Positions 8,476-18,570 of a DNA stretch of 64,000 nt are shown here, piece after piece. Position 1 is the stretch's first letter, and each line of letters opens with the position of its first letter. The translations under genes were made by a program, and so were the position numbers. The notes under the pieces are model-generated. The model saw only the letters and a list, made by a program, of their open reading frames with translations, searched no databases and was not told the origin of the DNA. The stretch spans positions 2,412,049-2,476,048 of the forward strand of contig NZ_CP045928.1 of assembly GCF_009664855.1 (NCBI RefSeq), written 5' to 3'. Origin of the DNA: Flavobacterium sp. SLB02. GTDB taxonomy: Bacteria > Bacteroidota > Bacteroidia > Flavobacteriales > Flavobacteriaceae.

Positions 8476-10911
8476 TTACATTTTATTTTTTTTAATAGCC
8501 TTTATAGTAAGGACTGTTTTACCCAATCCCGGAGAAGTAACTTCAAGATTAATATTCCCTGACTGTTTATTGCTTTTTATAATTACCATTGCACGTCCTT
8601 TCCAGGTTTTACGAGTATTTGCTACATATAAATCAGCATCTTTTAAATCGGCATTGTCGACTCCTGCAATTGTTCCGGCACCCGAAACTTTAAATGTAAG
8701 TTCATTAGCCACATTGGGATTTAAAATACCTTTTTCATCTAAAAGCTCAACATTTATATATACTAAATCCTGACCATCAGATTCGATAGTTTTACGATCT
8801 GCTTTTAATTTAATTGTAGCCGCCTGACCTGCTGTTTTTAAGAACACCGATTCTACTTCTTTGTTATCTTGTAATCCAACTGCTTTTAATTCGCCTTTTG
8901 TATATGGAATTACAAAAATTGCCTTAAACTCCTGCGCTTTGGTTGTTTCTTTTTCTCCTAAATTTTTACCGTTCAGGTAGAGCCTTACTTTAGAATATTT
9001 CGAATATACTTCGACCTCAATATTTTTATCTTCCTGACCAGGCCACGTCCAGCTTTCCCATGTAGGCCAAACCGACCAGCTTGTCAATTTAATTTTTCCA
9101 TTTTCAGGATTTGGTTCCCGAACTGCCATATATAATTTTTCATTATCATCATACAACATACTTCTATAATGCGAAATTGGTTTTCGCCATCCCATTAAAT
9201 CTACATCACCACAATACGCACCATGCCAGGGATATAAATTTGCTGTCCAGTGTTCTCCCTCTGTTTCTCCCGGATAAACAAAACGGCCAATTCCTGATTC
9301 GCCTAAATAATCCATTGCTGTCCAGACAAAATCGCCTATAATGTAATTGTGTTTTTGAACTAAGTCCCAGTTGGCAAAAGCATCTTTAGGATATGATTCA
9401 GTCTGCAAAATAATTCGGGAAGGTACCCTTTCATGATCTGATTCTGCATAATGCAATTGATAATTATATCCTGCAACATCATGAGCAGCCATCAAAGGAT
9501 CAAAAATTTCCCAACCCTGATCCCAAGTGGTCATAGCCGATGTTATAGGGCGTGTAGCATCTATACCTCGAATTGCATTTGCAAACATTTTTGCTGTTTC
9601 AACTGCTTGTGGCTTGGTACGCTCAATAATTTCATTACCAATGCTCCACATAATGACTGAAGGATGATTGCGGTCTCTCAGCACCATAGATTCTACATCG
9701 TGTTTCCACCATTTATCAAAAATACTGGCATAATCAAAAGTATTTTTCTTTTCTCTCCATCCATCAAAAGCTTCATCTATGACAAGCATACCTAATTTGT
9801 CGCACGCCTCCAAAAAAGCTTCAGAAGGAGGGTTATGAGAGGTTCTAAGCGCATTAAACCCTGCTGCTTTCATCAATTCTATCTTTCTTTCTTCAGCACG
9901 ATCATAAGCGGCAGCACCCAGCGCTCCATTATCATGATGCACGCAACCACCGTTTAATAGTATTTTTTTATCGTTTAATACAAATCCGTTTTCAGCGCTA
10001 AACTTAATTGTCCGAATTCCAAAATCAATTGTTACAACATCTATAATTTTTGACTCTTTTACAATTGACACTTTAGCCTGATACCTGTTTGGTGCTTCCA
10101 ATGACCACAATTTAGGATTTTCTACATCAATTGTCTGAATTACTTCTTTTTCTTCATTTGGCTGCAATTCGATTTTACCAGATGCATTTGCTACAGTTTT
10201 TCCTTTTCTATCCGTAATAGCAGTAGAGAGCATAACAACTTCTAATACTGGCGTTTCGTTTTTTACAATGGTTTTAACCTGAACTACAGCCTTATTATTT
10301 TTTACTTCTAATGTACTAATGGCAACGCCCCAATTTTTAACATGAACGGGATTTTTTACCATTAACCATACATTGCGGTAAATACCTGAACCACTATACC
10401 ATCTGCAATTTTTTTGTTGTGAATTATCGACCCTGACTGCAATTGTATTTTGCTGACCTAATTTTAAATAAGGTGTGAGATCATATTCGAAAGAGGTATA
10501 ACCGTAAGGCTGAATACCCACTGATTTTCCATTAATAAAAACCTGAGCATTCATATAAACTCCTTCAAAATAAATAGCAATTTTCTGGTTCTTCCACTCC
10601 TTTGGTGCAGAAAATGTTTTTCTGTACCAGCCCGTTCCCATCGGATAAAAACCACCATCTCCTCCACTTGGGTTATTTTTTTCTGATTTTCCTTCAATAC
10701 TCCAATCGTGGGGTAAATCTAATTTTCGCCAAGTGCTGTCATCAAAATTTATTGCGCTATTTTCAGCAGCATCTCCTAAGGCAAATTTCCAATCAAAATT
10801 AAAACGTTGTTTTCGCTCTTGATTTGTATTCTGCGCTACACTTTGTGATATGCAGCTCATTATTATCAAATTAATTAAGAATAATGCCTTTACTATTTTT
10901 CTCATTTTCAT
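8476..10911 (-). CDS. GH2 beta-galactosidase/glucuronidase-type enzyme
   Basis: The 811-residue product has a signal sequence with a possible lipobox (IIMSC, Cys20). Its order is the GH2 jelly roll (about 35-190), Ig-like domain (about 190-300), TIM barrel (about 302-590), then a DUF4982-like and a C-terminal Ig-like domain. The acid/base is E427 in WSIGNE and the nucleophile is E505 in LQTESYP. The architecture is that of Bacteroidota exo-acting GH2. Beta-galactosidase is favoured by the neighbours, and beta-glucuronidase is the alternative. It heads the GH2-GH154-GH43 group. Confidence 0.88.
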   Translation of the reverse strand: MKMRKIVKALFLINLIIMSCISQSVAQNTNQERKQRFNFDWKFALGDAAENSAINFDDSTWRKLDLPHDWSIEGKSEKNNPSGGDGGFYPMGTGWYRKTFSAPKEWKNQKIAIYFEGVYMNAQVFINGKSVGIQPYGYTSFEYDLTPYLKLGQQNTIAVRVDNSQQKNCRWYSGSGIYRNVWLMVKNPVHVKNWGVAISTLEVKNNKAVVQVKTIVKNETPVLEVVMLSTAITDRKGKTVANASGKIELQPNEEKEVIQTIDVENPKLWSLEAPNRYQAKVSIVKESKIIDVVTIDFGIRTIKFSAENGFVLNDKKILLNGGCVHHDNGALGAAAYDRAEERKIELMKAAGFNALRTSHNPPSEAFLEACDKLGMLVIDEAFDGWREKKNTFDYASIFDKWWKHDVESMVLRDRNHPSVIMWSIGNEIIERTKPQAVETAKMFANAIRGIDATRPITSAMTTWDQGWEIFDPLMAAHDVAGYNYQLHYAESDHERVPSRIILQTESYPKDAFANWDLVQKHNYIIGDFVWTAMDYLGESGIGRFVYPGETEGEHWTANLYPWHGAYCGDVDLMGWRKPISHYRSMLYDDNEKLYMAVREPNPENGKIKLTSWSVWPTWESWTWPGQEDKNIEVEVYSKYSKVRLYLNGKNLGEKETTKAQEFKAIFVIPYTKGELKAVGLQDNKEVESVFLKTAGQAATIKLKADRKTIESDGQDLVYINVELLDEKGILNPNVANELTFKVSGAGTIAGVDNADLKDADLYVANTRKTWKGRAMVIIKSNKQSGNINLEVTSPGLGKTVLTIKAIKKNKM

Positions 10912-11099
10912 TATGATGTCTGTTTATTTAAAATTCATTCGTTTTATTGAATTCTTTTGTTTTGAAGCATTACAACCTATCAAAAATGTTGTTAGAAAAA
11001 TTAAAGTGATGCATCTTGGAAAAAAAATAGTCATAATAATTATTTTGTTCTGTTTCAATATTCACAAACAACAATTACAAGTGTCAAAACAACACTTTT

Positions 11100-11107
11100 C
11101 AAATATA
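11100..11107 (-). promoter_or_regulatory. -7 element for the GH2-GH154-GH43 operon
   Basis: The minus strand reads TATATTTG, an exact TAnnTTTG match about 190 bp before the GH2 start codon. The 22-bp GGG-type tandem repeat found before susC is not present here. Confidence 0.4.
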
Positions 11108-11204
11108 AAAACTATTATGCTTAAAATTTAGCTTTTCGCTGCTTCTTTTGCCTGCGTGTTTGTTAATTCACAAATACGATTGGTATTGTTGAGAAAGCTC
11201 TACT

Positions 11205-12332
11205 TTATCTCTTTTCTCTAAAAGCATTTAAATCCCATTTCTCCAGCCATTTCAAAACTGGCTTCCCGTTTCTAATTGTTATAGGCAGCCAAACATAACT
11301 TCCCTCAATAGGACTCTCTGGTTTCCATCGGTCAGCCATAAAAATAAATTGATCTTTTTTTCCCTGAACTGGGAAAATATAGGTGCTTTGCGAATAAAAT
11401 GTCAGTTCAGCATCTTTACCAATACACGGATTTCCCAAAGATTGCCATGGTCCCCAAATAGATTTCGATTTAAACGAACGTGCCTCATTAGGATCCCAGC
11501 CTGTACAGCCTGAAGTTATCATATAATAAACCCCATCTTGTTTAAAGACTGCCGGAGCTTCATTATGACCTGCCGGAGCCACTGTTGTCCATTTTTGGGT
11601 AAAATCTAAATAATCAGCCGTAAGTTCTGAAATATGAAGTGTCAGATTATCTTCTGATGAATGAATCAGATACGCTTTCTCATTATCATCTACATAAACA
11701 GTCATATCCCTTGACATTTGTCCTTTTTCAAAATCCCTGCGAATCAGCATTCCGTTTTTTACTGCCGTTAGCCATTCCGGAGTCCACGATTTCAACTTAC
11801 TTTCGTCTATAGAAGCTGTTTTGAACTCATCTTTAAAATTAATTGGCCAAACTCCTTTATTAGGACGGTATGATTTTTTAAATTTAAAAGGCCCGTTTGG
11901 CGTATCACTTACGGCAACCGCAGCACTGGCAGCATTATAACCTTGCCCTTTCAACTCTAAGTGAAACCACATCACGTATTTAGCTGTTTTTTTATTAAAA
12001 ACCACTTTAGGGCGTTCCATTATACATCCTTTGGCTATTTCAGAGGCAGGGTTTTCCTCTACCCTAAGTACAATGCCTTCGTTGTGCCAATTGTACAAAT
12101 CTTTTGAGGTGTAACAGCTAATTCCTTCTAAAGCGGTATTTCCCGCACGTCCCGCAGTTTTATATTCGCCGTACCAATAGTAGGTTCCGTCAATAAAAAG
12201 CATACCGCCACCGTGGGCATTAATATGTACGCCATCATTATCTTTCCATTGTTTTCCCGGAACAAAATCTTTGTTCTGACTGAAAACAAGCGAACATACC
12301 AAACTTATAATTATCGAATATTTTAATTTCAT
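11205..12332 (-). CDS. GH43_24-like exo-beta-1,3-galactanase
   Basis: The 375-residue protein has a signal peptide (about 1-18) and a propeller that begins INAHGGGMLFIDGTYYWYGE. This is the hallmark of the GH43 subgroup containing exo-beta-1,3-galactanases, where HGGG stands in place of the usual Asp base motif. Candidate catalytic residues are E106 in MERPKV, D209 in SRDMTV and E258 in NEAPAV. An insertion at about 168-200 separates blades. It starts 1 bp after the GH16 stop codon and is certainly cotranscribed with it. It would release galactose from the beta-1,3-galactan backbone. Subfamily 34 is an alternative. Confidence 0.82.
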   Translation of the reverse strand: MKLKYSIIISLVCSLVFSQNKDFVPGKQWKDNDGVHINAHGGGMLFIDGTYYWYGEYKTAGRAGNTALEGISCYTSKDLYNWHNEGIVLRVEENPASEIAKGCIMERPKVVFNKKTAKYVMWFHLELKGQGYNAASAAVAVSDTPNGPFKFKKSYRPNKGVWPINFKDEFKTASIDESKLKSWTPEWLTAVKNGMLIRRDFEKGQMSRDMTVYVDDNEKAYLIHSSEDNLTLHISELTADYLDFTQKWTTVAPAGHNEAPAVFKQDGVYYMITSGCTGWDPNEARSFKSKSIWGPWQSLGNPCIGKDAELTFYSQSTYIFPVQGKKDQFIFMADRWKPESPIEGSYVWLPITIRNGKPVLKWLEKWDLNAFREKR

Positions 12333-12333
12333 T

Positions 12334-13191
12334 TTACTTCTTTTTTTGATAAACCCTGATATAATCTATTGTATATTTTGACGGAAAACTGGTTGCTGTA
12401 TAGTCTCCGCCATTGATTCCTCCTACTGCCAGATTTACCAATAAGTAATGTGGCTGCTGAAACGGAATTATTTTTTGATCGGTACTTTGTATTGTTTGCT
12501 GTACATTGATCTCGTTGAGTAATTGATCGTCTACAAATAACTTAATCGACTGAGCATCCCAGTCCATTCTCCAGACATGAAATTTATCTGCCCATGAATT
12601 GTCCTTAAAATCACTCAGCTTAAATGTGCTGCTATCCCAGGCTGTATTAGATTCTTTTGATTTCCATGCCGCATTGGCCAATATTTTCCCTGTGTAATAT
12701 TCCATAATATCAATTTCGCCATTCGCAGGCCAATTTCCTTTTATACCCAAAGTCCAAAAGGCCGGCCACATTCCTTTTGCGATTGGAATCTGAGCCCGCA
12801 TTTCAAACCGGCCATACTGCCAGGCATGTTTTCCTTGTGTGATTAAACACGAAGAGGTCGCTTTTATAGAATCTCTGTTTTTTGTCCAGTCCTGATGGCT
12901 TTTAGAGATAAAATTAGGATTGACTTTATTTTCTTTTCTGGCTTCAATAATTAAAAAACCGGCTTTACAATAAGCGTTTTCTTTTTGATACCACTGCTCT
13001 TCCTGATTTCTCATAAAACCAATTTCATAATTCCAATTCTTTTTATCCGGAGCGCCATCTACAGCAAATTCATCATTCCAGACCAAATCATATCCTTTGT
13101 ATTTGGGAGGTTTTTCCTGATTTGGAATAAAGCTAAAAGTTAAGGCTAATACAATGGCTAAAATCAAAAACCGAAAGGTGGTAGACGTCAT
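12334..13191 (-). CDS. GH16 endo-beta-1,3-glucanase or galactanase
   Basis: The 285-residue protein has an N-terminal hydrophobic signal (about 1-24) and a single GH16 beta-jelly-roll. The catalytic signature is GEIDIME, with nucleophile E159, D161 and acid/base E164. The bulged EIDIME form belongs to laminarinase-like enzymes, a group that also includes endo-beta-1,3-galactanases in arabinogalactan loci. Because it is coupled to a GH43_24-like gene, galactanase activity is a reasonable inference, though laminarinase activity remains possible. The C-terminus ends right after the jelly roll, with no sorting domain. Confidence 0.88.
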   Translation of the reverse strand: MTSTTFRFLILAIVLALTFSFIPNQEKPPKYKGYDLVWNDEFAVDGAPDKKNWNYEIGFMRNQEEQWYQKENAYCKAGFLIIEARKENKVNPNFISKSHQDWTKNRDSIKATSSCLITQGKHAWQYGRFEMRAQIPIAKGMWPAFWTLGIKGNWPANGEIDIMEYYTGKILANAAWKSKESNTAWDSSTFKLSDFKDNSWADKFHVWRMDWDAQSIKLFVDDQLLNEINVQQTIQSTDQKIIPFQQPHYLLVNLAVGGINGGDYTATSFPSKYTIDYIRVYQKKK

Positions 13192-13331
13192 TTTATATCT
13201 GTTTTAAAATCAAAACCTTAAGAATAATAAGTGCTGTTGGTTTTATCTTTTAAAACATGAACAAATGCCGGTAAATATTATGAACCAACAGCCTTCTTAT
13301 TTATAGTTGTAATACGTTGAGTAATTAATTT

Positions 13332-13474
13332 TAACACACAGGAACATAGGTTTTAGGTCTTTTAAAAAAGGTATTTCACTTATTAAATGCATATAGCTCG
13401 CCCGCTATGTGAAAGAAATGTATTTCTTTTTTGCATTTTTTTTAGCTAAAAAAAATCTATGTTTCTATGTGTTT
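13332..13474. repeat. Long imperfect inverted repeat between GH16 and GH128-like genes
   Basis: The 23-bp arms at 13332-13354 and 13452-13474 pair with four mismatches; each contains the motif ACATAG. A smaller hairpin (ATAGC/GCTAT) lies inside. Together they form a large structured intergenic element in the 315-bp gap before the GH16 start. It could be a mobile intergenic repeat or an mRNA processing/stability element. Confidence 0.6.
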
Positions 13475-13506
13475 ATTTTTTTTTGAATTATACCCAAAGG
13501 GTAGTT

Positions 13507-16500
13507 TTATTTTTTAATAATGCGAATTGTTTTATCAGGATAAGATTCAATCTTTACCAGATATATTCCTGCTGTGGCATTGGAGATATTCAAATTGACT
13601 TTACCATTTTCAATACTATACTTTGCCTTAGAAATCAATCTTGCATCTGAAGTATAAATTCCAATAGTTACTGCATCTTCATTGGCTGGTACATCAATCT
13701 CAAACTGACCTGAAGTAGGATTTGGAAATGCCTTAAGCGTTATATCTGAAGATGATCCCTGTACTGTTTTAGGAGTAAACGAACTCAATGTTGGCGATTC
13801 ATTATAAACCGTACCATAAAACTCAAGCTCTGCAATGTTTCCGTAACCCGTTGGTGTGTACCAGTATATATATCTGTATTTTTGAGTGGCCAAACCTGCA
13901 TCTTCAGTAAAAACCGCATTTGGAGGTGTTTGTGTTATGGTATGTAAAACATCATAAGTCGTAAGATAATCGGCACTGTTAGAACCTCTTATCTCACTTC
14001 CGGTCATACGGGTTCCAAAAGTAGGACGGGGAACATATTTTATAGCTGTTAAACTGGCGCTGCTGTCTAATCCAAAATCATAACCTAAATAACCCGCAGC
14101 AGTTGGTCCGTCAACGTATGTATTGATATCTTCATCGAAAGCTTTCGCTATGGTCAAACCATTGTTTTGATACGATCCTTCGTGACCAATGATAGTTCCG
14201 GTAATCTTTTGTCCTCCCGCTGGTTTTGCTGTTAATACAACTGAATCAGCACCCTCGCCTAAAGAATTAAAAGCGGCAATTTTATAATAATACGTATTCC
14301 CGTTTGTAACTGCTGTATCCTGATATGAATTGGTAGTGATAGTCCCAATAGTAGTAAAAGGACCTGCTTGTGAAGTCGCTCTTTTGACATGAAAAGAAGC
14401 ATCGTACATAAAATCCCAACCCAGAATTACTTTTGCATCACCAGATCCCACAACGGCATTTGTTACTGCATTTGGAATGGCTAAAGCCAATGTTTTAACC
14501 TGGAAAGCTGCAGAATAAGCACTTTCTCCTCCTGAATTCTCAGCAGCAAGTTTATAATAGTAATTGGTATCTGCTGTTAAATCTTTATCCTCGTAAACCG
14601 TATCTTTTACATAAGTGGCAACAGTTTCATAAGTACCATTTAAACTTTCTGACCTTTTAATAGTATAAGATATTGCTCCTGCTGATGCTGACCATTTTAA
14701 ATTGATTATTGAGGTAGATATTCCTGTGCCTTCAATATTTGCGGGCGTTACAGGGATTGCAGCCTGCTCAAAAACCAATATAGCCGAGTATGCTGTTTCT
14801 ACATTATCCTTACCTACTACTTTAATCCTGTATTCTGCTTTTGTATGAACTATATCTGTTTTTTTAAGAACAGTATAATCTGTCGATTCCTGAAAAACTG
14901 AAAATGCGGTTTCTCCTTCTAATTTTCTTTCCAGAATATATTTATTCACTAGATCCTGATTGGTACCTGTCCATTTTACTGTAATATTTTTATAATCTGA
15001 TGACAATTCATACGTTAGTGTTTCTACTTTTGTTTTCCATACCGAAATATATTCTCTGGCCGAAGTATAGGCTTTCGCCGATGCATTTTTGGCATAATAT
15101 TCTCCTGCCGGAGTTAAAACGGTATAATCAGTTGCGGTGCTTGAAATTACCGGCGCTGTCTGAAGCCATAGATAACTCTGCCAGTTTGGATTTCTTGTTT
15201 TAAAAGCATCGTTGATAGTAACATACATGGCTCTGGAATCCTGAACCCAATTGTAGATCGAATAACGTTCTACATAATCTGTCGTTTCTAATACATTTAG
15301 AATCGCCGCCAAATCATTTTTATGTTTGATGGCATTTGCATCTGTTAATAAGACAGGACCGTCAGGAAAATTATTCCCGGTCCAGTTGGCTCCTATATTC
15401 CATTCTGTAATCCAGATTGGTCTTTTGTATTTATCATATATGTTTTGCAAATCACTTTTCCATTGTGCGGCAGTTTTGTACCAATAACAATGAAGCGCCA
15501 CATAATCAACTCGATAATTATTAGCCTCGGCCTGAGTCATAAAACTTGCCATCCATGGATTAAACGGATCTGATGTAGAAGGCGAACCTAATCGTAAACC
15601 TGATTTCAGTAATCCAGGCCATGAAGTTATTGCAGCTTCAACAGTCATATTAGACTGATCAGGGCGATCCGGTTCATTAAAACCTAAAAGATGCGTATAT
15701 CCTTCTTTCGTATAAGCAGGAGTAAATGATGGCCAGGATTGTGTTTGTCTTATAGGAACATATTCTACATTGGGTGTAGAATCTAATCCTGTGTTCCAAT
15801 TGTAATACCAGGTAATGTTTGTTGCATCTATAGCCTGTGCATCACCGCCTGCAAGTCCCTTTTTATTGACTTCATGCCATTTCATTGTTCTGACAAACGA
15901 AATGGTCCCTTTTAGATTAACAGGTAAATCTGCTATCTCCAAATCTTGATTTTCTGCAATATACACCCTGCTATATCCGCTTCCGTCAGCACTGGTGGCA
16001 AAGGTGGCCATATAACCTTTTTTTAATTTGAATGATTTAATACTGTTATCAAACGCTTCTAAATTATCATAAGGCGTAACGGGTGCAAACTGTCTCGATG
16101 CTCCTCCAAAATTTTCTGCAGTAAAAACCTCTAATGGTGTTTCGTTAACAGTATAAGGAGCCACAACAGTACCTGAACCATAATTGGTAACCGATACATT
16201 ACTGCCATTCCCGGCCAAAACTCCGTTTACGGATACAAACTTTAGGTACGAACTAATAACGTCACTGGGTTTAATATTCTCGAAATACAAACGCGAAGCT
16301 GTCGAATTTAAATTGACTGTTGAATTAATTAAAGGGTTGTAGGCATTTTGCAAATACAAAGAAGAAGATCCGTTCAGGTTTAATTTTGATTTTGCATAGC
16401 TTTTTACATTCTGATTACTGGTAATTTCTGCTGTTTGCAATGAAGGACTAATGATTTTTTCCGGTGCATAAGCCACATTCTCATACGTTACTGAACTCAC

Positions 16501-18066
16501 TACCATATCAACTATACCTGTTGTATAATTTTTACCAATTACAATAGCTGGACTTGTTTGGGACTGAAGCTTTAGTTCTCCTATTCCAAAAAGTGCATTG
16601 GCTCCGCTAATATTTATATAATAAGTCCCTGCGGTTTGAGATTGAAAAGATAAATCTCCTTTTCTGAGTTTATTGACAGCTCCTGAAGTAAAACTTTTAG
16701 AATTTAAAATAGTTCCTCCTCCATTGGCTACTGTAGAAACAGATACATTAATGAGAGATCCGGGAGCTAAATTTGAAATGTATTCGTAAATCCATGAAAA
16801 CTGATAGTCTTTCGAAGCTTCTAATGCAATTGGAAATGAGTAAACTGAATTTTGAAGTGCAGTCGAATCCCATCTGATATATAAGAGTCTTCCTGAATAA
16901 ATACTATTGTCAGATTCAAAAGTATGTCCGGAAGTTACATCCATATATCGTGTTCCGGAAGTGCTGTTGGCTGTAGTAAAAATCGTGGGAACGCTTGCAT
17001 TCGTCCATCCATAAGCAGCGGGAGTTCCGGAATTATCATTGGCAAAACCATCCCAGGTATTCATTAAATTAGAAGATTTTAGTTTTAAATCGCCAATGGC
17101 CATGAGTCCGTAATCGCCTGTAATGGTGATGTAGCGAATACCATCAGCATTGGAAATAAAAGAAAAATCGCCCTTTCTTAATTTATTGGCGCTGCCGGTT
17201 GTAAATGTTTTAGAAGCTAAAACACCCGATCCGTCAGCTCCCGTTGAAATGGACACATTCAATTTTATGCCCGCTGCCGCATTCGAAATATACTCGTAGA
17301 TCCATGAGAATTCATATTGCAGGTCTTTTTCCAGTTTTACGGGATAACTGTAAGTTGAGGTAGCATAACTGCTATTGTCCCAACGGATGTACATTAACCT
17401 GCCGTTATAAGCTGTATTATCTGATTCGAATGTATGCCCGGAGGTTACATCCAGATATCGGACGCCGCTTGTTGAATTTGCGGTATTCCATGGAAGTGTG
17501 GCAACGGTATTTGCCCAGCCATAATCGTTAGGTTTCCCTGAATTATTGCCTGCAATTCCTGCCCATCTACCAAGCAAGTTATCTGTACCATAAACAATTT
17601 GCTGTGCTGCTGAATTATCAATTACAAAATCAAGCGTTTTAGATGTTAGGTAATGTCCGTCCTGGTAGATATTGGCAACGCCGTCTTTTACAGCATAGCG
17701 AAAAGTTTGTTCCTGAGCATTATCAACAGAGGTGCTTAAATTTTCTATTATGGATAAAGCTGTGGTATTATTTAAAGTTGTTTTATCTAAGGAAGTTCTG
17801 AATCCAAATCCGGCTGAATTTTTAACCTGAACATCCAATCCTCTGCCCTGGGCTGTGTTTATTTTGGCTTTTACTTCTAAAGTAAATTCACTTTGACTGG
17901 ATAACGGAAAGGTTATAATATCTGAATTTGCTGCGTTGCTAAATGTTTTAGAACCGTTTAATGTTGTACCCAAATTTATCTTAACAGGCAGATTAGGAGC
18001 TTGTGAATATCCCCGGAATAAAAAGACCGATAAACAAAATAATATAAACGTGTATAATTTTTTCAT
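13507..18066 (-). CDS. GH128-like multidomain endo-glycanase with type IX secretion signal
   Basis: The 1519-residue protein has a signal peptide (about 1-21), a beta-sandwich region (about 25-165), and two near-identical repeats (about 168-332 and 338-503) that look like carbohydrate-binding modules. A beta/gamma-crystallin-like segment follows (about 645-730). The GH128 (Asl1-like) barrel spans about 735-1000, with acid/base E798 in GFNEPD and nucleophile E888 in WITEWN. Then come FN3-type domains (about 1010-1282), a discoidin-like module (about 1285-1420) and a C-terminal Por sorting domain with AFPNPTSGQF. GH128 members known to me cut beta-1,3-glucan. Here the neighbours suggest arabinogalactan, so the substrate is open. 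Confidence 0.82.
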   Translation of the reverse strand: MKKLYTFILFCLSVFLFRGYSQAPNLPVKINLGTTLNGSKTFSNAANSDIITFPLSSQSEFTLEVKAKINTAQGRGLDVQVKNSAGFGFRTSLDKTTLNNTTALSIIENLSTSVDNAQEQTFRYAVKDGVANIYQDGHYLTSKTLDFVIDNSAAQQIVYGTDNLLGRWAGIAGNNSGKPNDYGWANTVATLPWNTANSTSGVRYLDVTSGHTFESDNTAYNGRLMYIRWDNSSYATSTYSYPVKLEKDLQYEFSWIYEYISNAAAGIKLNVSISTGADGSGVLASKTFTTGSANKLRKGDFSFISNADGIRYITITGDYGLMAIGDLKLKSSNLMNTWDGFANDNSGTPAAYGWTNASVPTIFTTANSTSGTRYMDVTSGHTFESDNSIYSGRLLYIRWDSTALQNSVYSFPIALEASKDYQFSWIYEYISNLAPGSLINVSVSTVANGGGTILNSKSFTSGAVNKLRKGDLSFQSQTAGTYYINISGANALFGIGELKLQSQTSPAIVIGKNYTTGIVDMVVSSVTYENVAYAPEKIISPSLQTAEITSNQNVKSYAKSKLNLNGSSSLYLQNAYNPLINSTVNLNSTASRLYFENIKPSDVISSYLKFVSVNGVLAGNGSNVSVTNYGSGTVVAPYTVNETPLEVFTAENFGGASRQFAPVTPYDNLEAFDNSIKSFKLKKGYMATFATSADGSGYSRVYIAENQDLEIADLPVNLKGTISFVRTMKWHEVNKKGLAGGDAQAIDATNITWYYNWNTGLDSTPNVEYVPIRQTQSWPSFTPAYTKEGYTHLLGFNEPDRPDQSNMTVEAAITSWPGLLKSGLRLGSPSTSDPFNPWMASFMTQAEANNYRVDYVALHCYWYKTAAQWKSDLQNIYDKYKRPIWITEWNIGANWTGNNFPDGPVLLTDANAIKHKNDLAAILNVLETTDYVERYSIYNWVQDSRAMYVTINDAFKTRNPNWQSYLWLQTAPVISSTATDYTVLTPAGEYYAKNASAKAYTSAREYISVWKTKVETLTYELSSDYKNITVKWTGTNQDLVNKYILERKLEGETAFSVFQESTDYTVLKKTDIVHTKAEYRIKVVGKDNVETAYSAILVFEQAAIPVTPANIEGTGISTSIINLKWSASAGAISYTIKRSESLNGTYETVATYVKDTVYEDKDLTADTNYYYKLAAENSGGESAYSAAFQVKTLALAIPNAVTNAVVGSGDAKVILGWDFMYDASFHVKRATSQAGPFTTIGTITTNSYQDTAVTNGNTYYYKIAAFNSLGEGADSVVLTAKPAGGQKITGTIIGHEGSYQNNGLTIAKAFDEDINTYVDGPTAAGYLGYDFGLDSSASLTAIKYVPRPTFGTRMTGSEIRGSNSADYLTTYDVLHTITQTPPNAVFTEDAGLATQKYRYIYWYTPTGYGNIAELEFYGTVYNESPTLSSFTPKTVQGSSSDITLKAFPNPTSGQFEIDVPANEDAVTIGIYTSDARLISKAKYSIENGKVNLNISNATAGIYLVKIESYPDKTIRIIKK

Positions 18067-18249
18067 AATAAATTTTGGTTTTAGAATTATTGAAAAATCA
18101 TTAATAACGGAGTGGTAAAATAATAGTCCACGGGTTTTACGGATTAAGCTGGTTTGCGCAGCATAATTTTATACTTGTGAAAAAATAGCCACGACCCGAA
18201 CGATAGTGAACAGGCGGAGCAATTCACGAATGATTACGCTAAAAAATCT

Positions 18250-18446
18250 TTTTAATCTGTGGCGAAAAAATTCGTTTAGTTAATGCAATTAGCGGCGAAA
18301 AAAAAGTTTCTCGCAGATTTGGCAGATTGAGCCGATTTTTTTTAATCATTAAAATCTTTTATCCTGATAGCTATCGGGGGTGCCGAAAAAAATTAGTTTA
18401 GTTAATGCAATTCGTGGCTAAAAAAAATCTTTTAAATCAGGGCAAT
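18250..18446. repeat. Two-copy intergenic repeat between SusD and the GH128-like gene
   Basis: The string TTTAGTTAATGCAATT occurs at about 18274-18289 and again at about 18396-18412, each followed by GGC-A-rich sequence. Between them sits CCTGATAGCTATCGGG, a near-palindrome. The surrounding 18120-18450 is rich in similar structured sequence (for example AATCTGTGGCG). It resembles dispersed intergenic repeats of Flavobacterium genomes. No gene is visible in 18067-18570. Confidence 0.5.
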
Positions 18447-18529
18447 AAAAGACCACCAGCATTATCCCTTGTAATTTTATTACTCAGGATAATACTCTGG
18501 AGTCTATATTTATAATACTATTTAAGAAA

Positions 18530-18558
18530 TTTGAAAGTTCTTATCTTGGGCTTTCAAA
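18530..18558 (-). terminator. Weak hairpin after susD
   Basis: An 8-bp stem (TTTGAAAG with CTTTCAAA) lies just downstream of the susD stop. On the minus strand it is followed only by a broken T-run, so it may attenuate rather than end transcription into the GH128-like gene. Confidence 0.35.
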
Positions 18559-18570
18559 GTAATTGAATCA

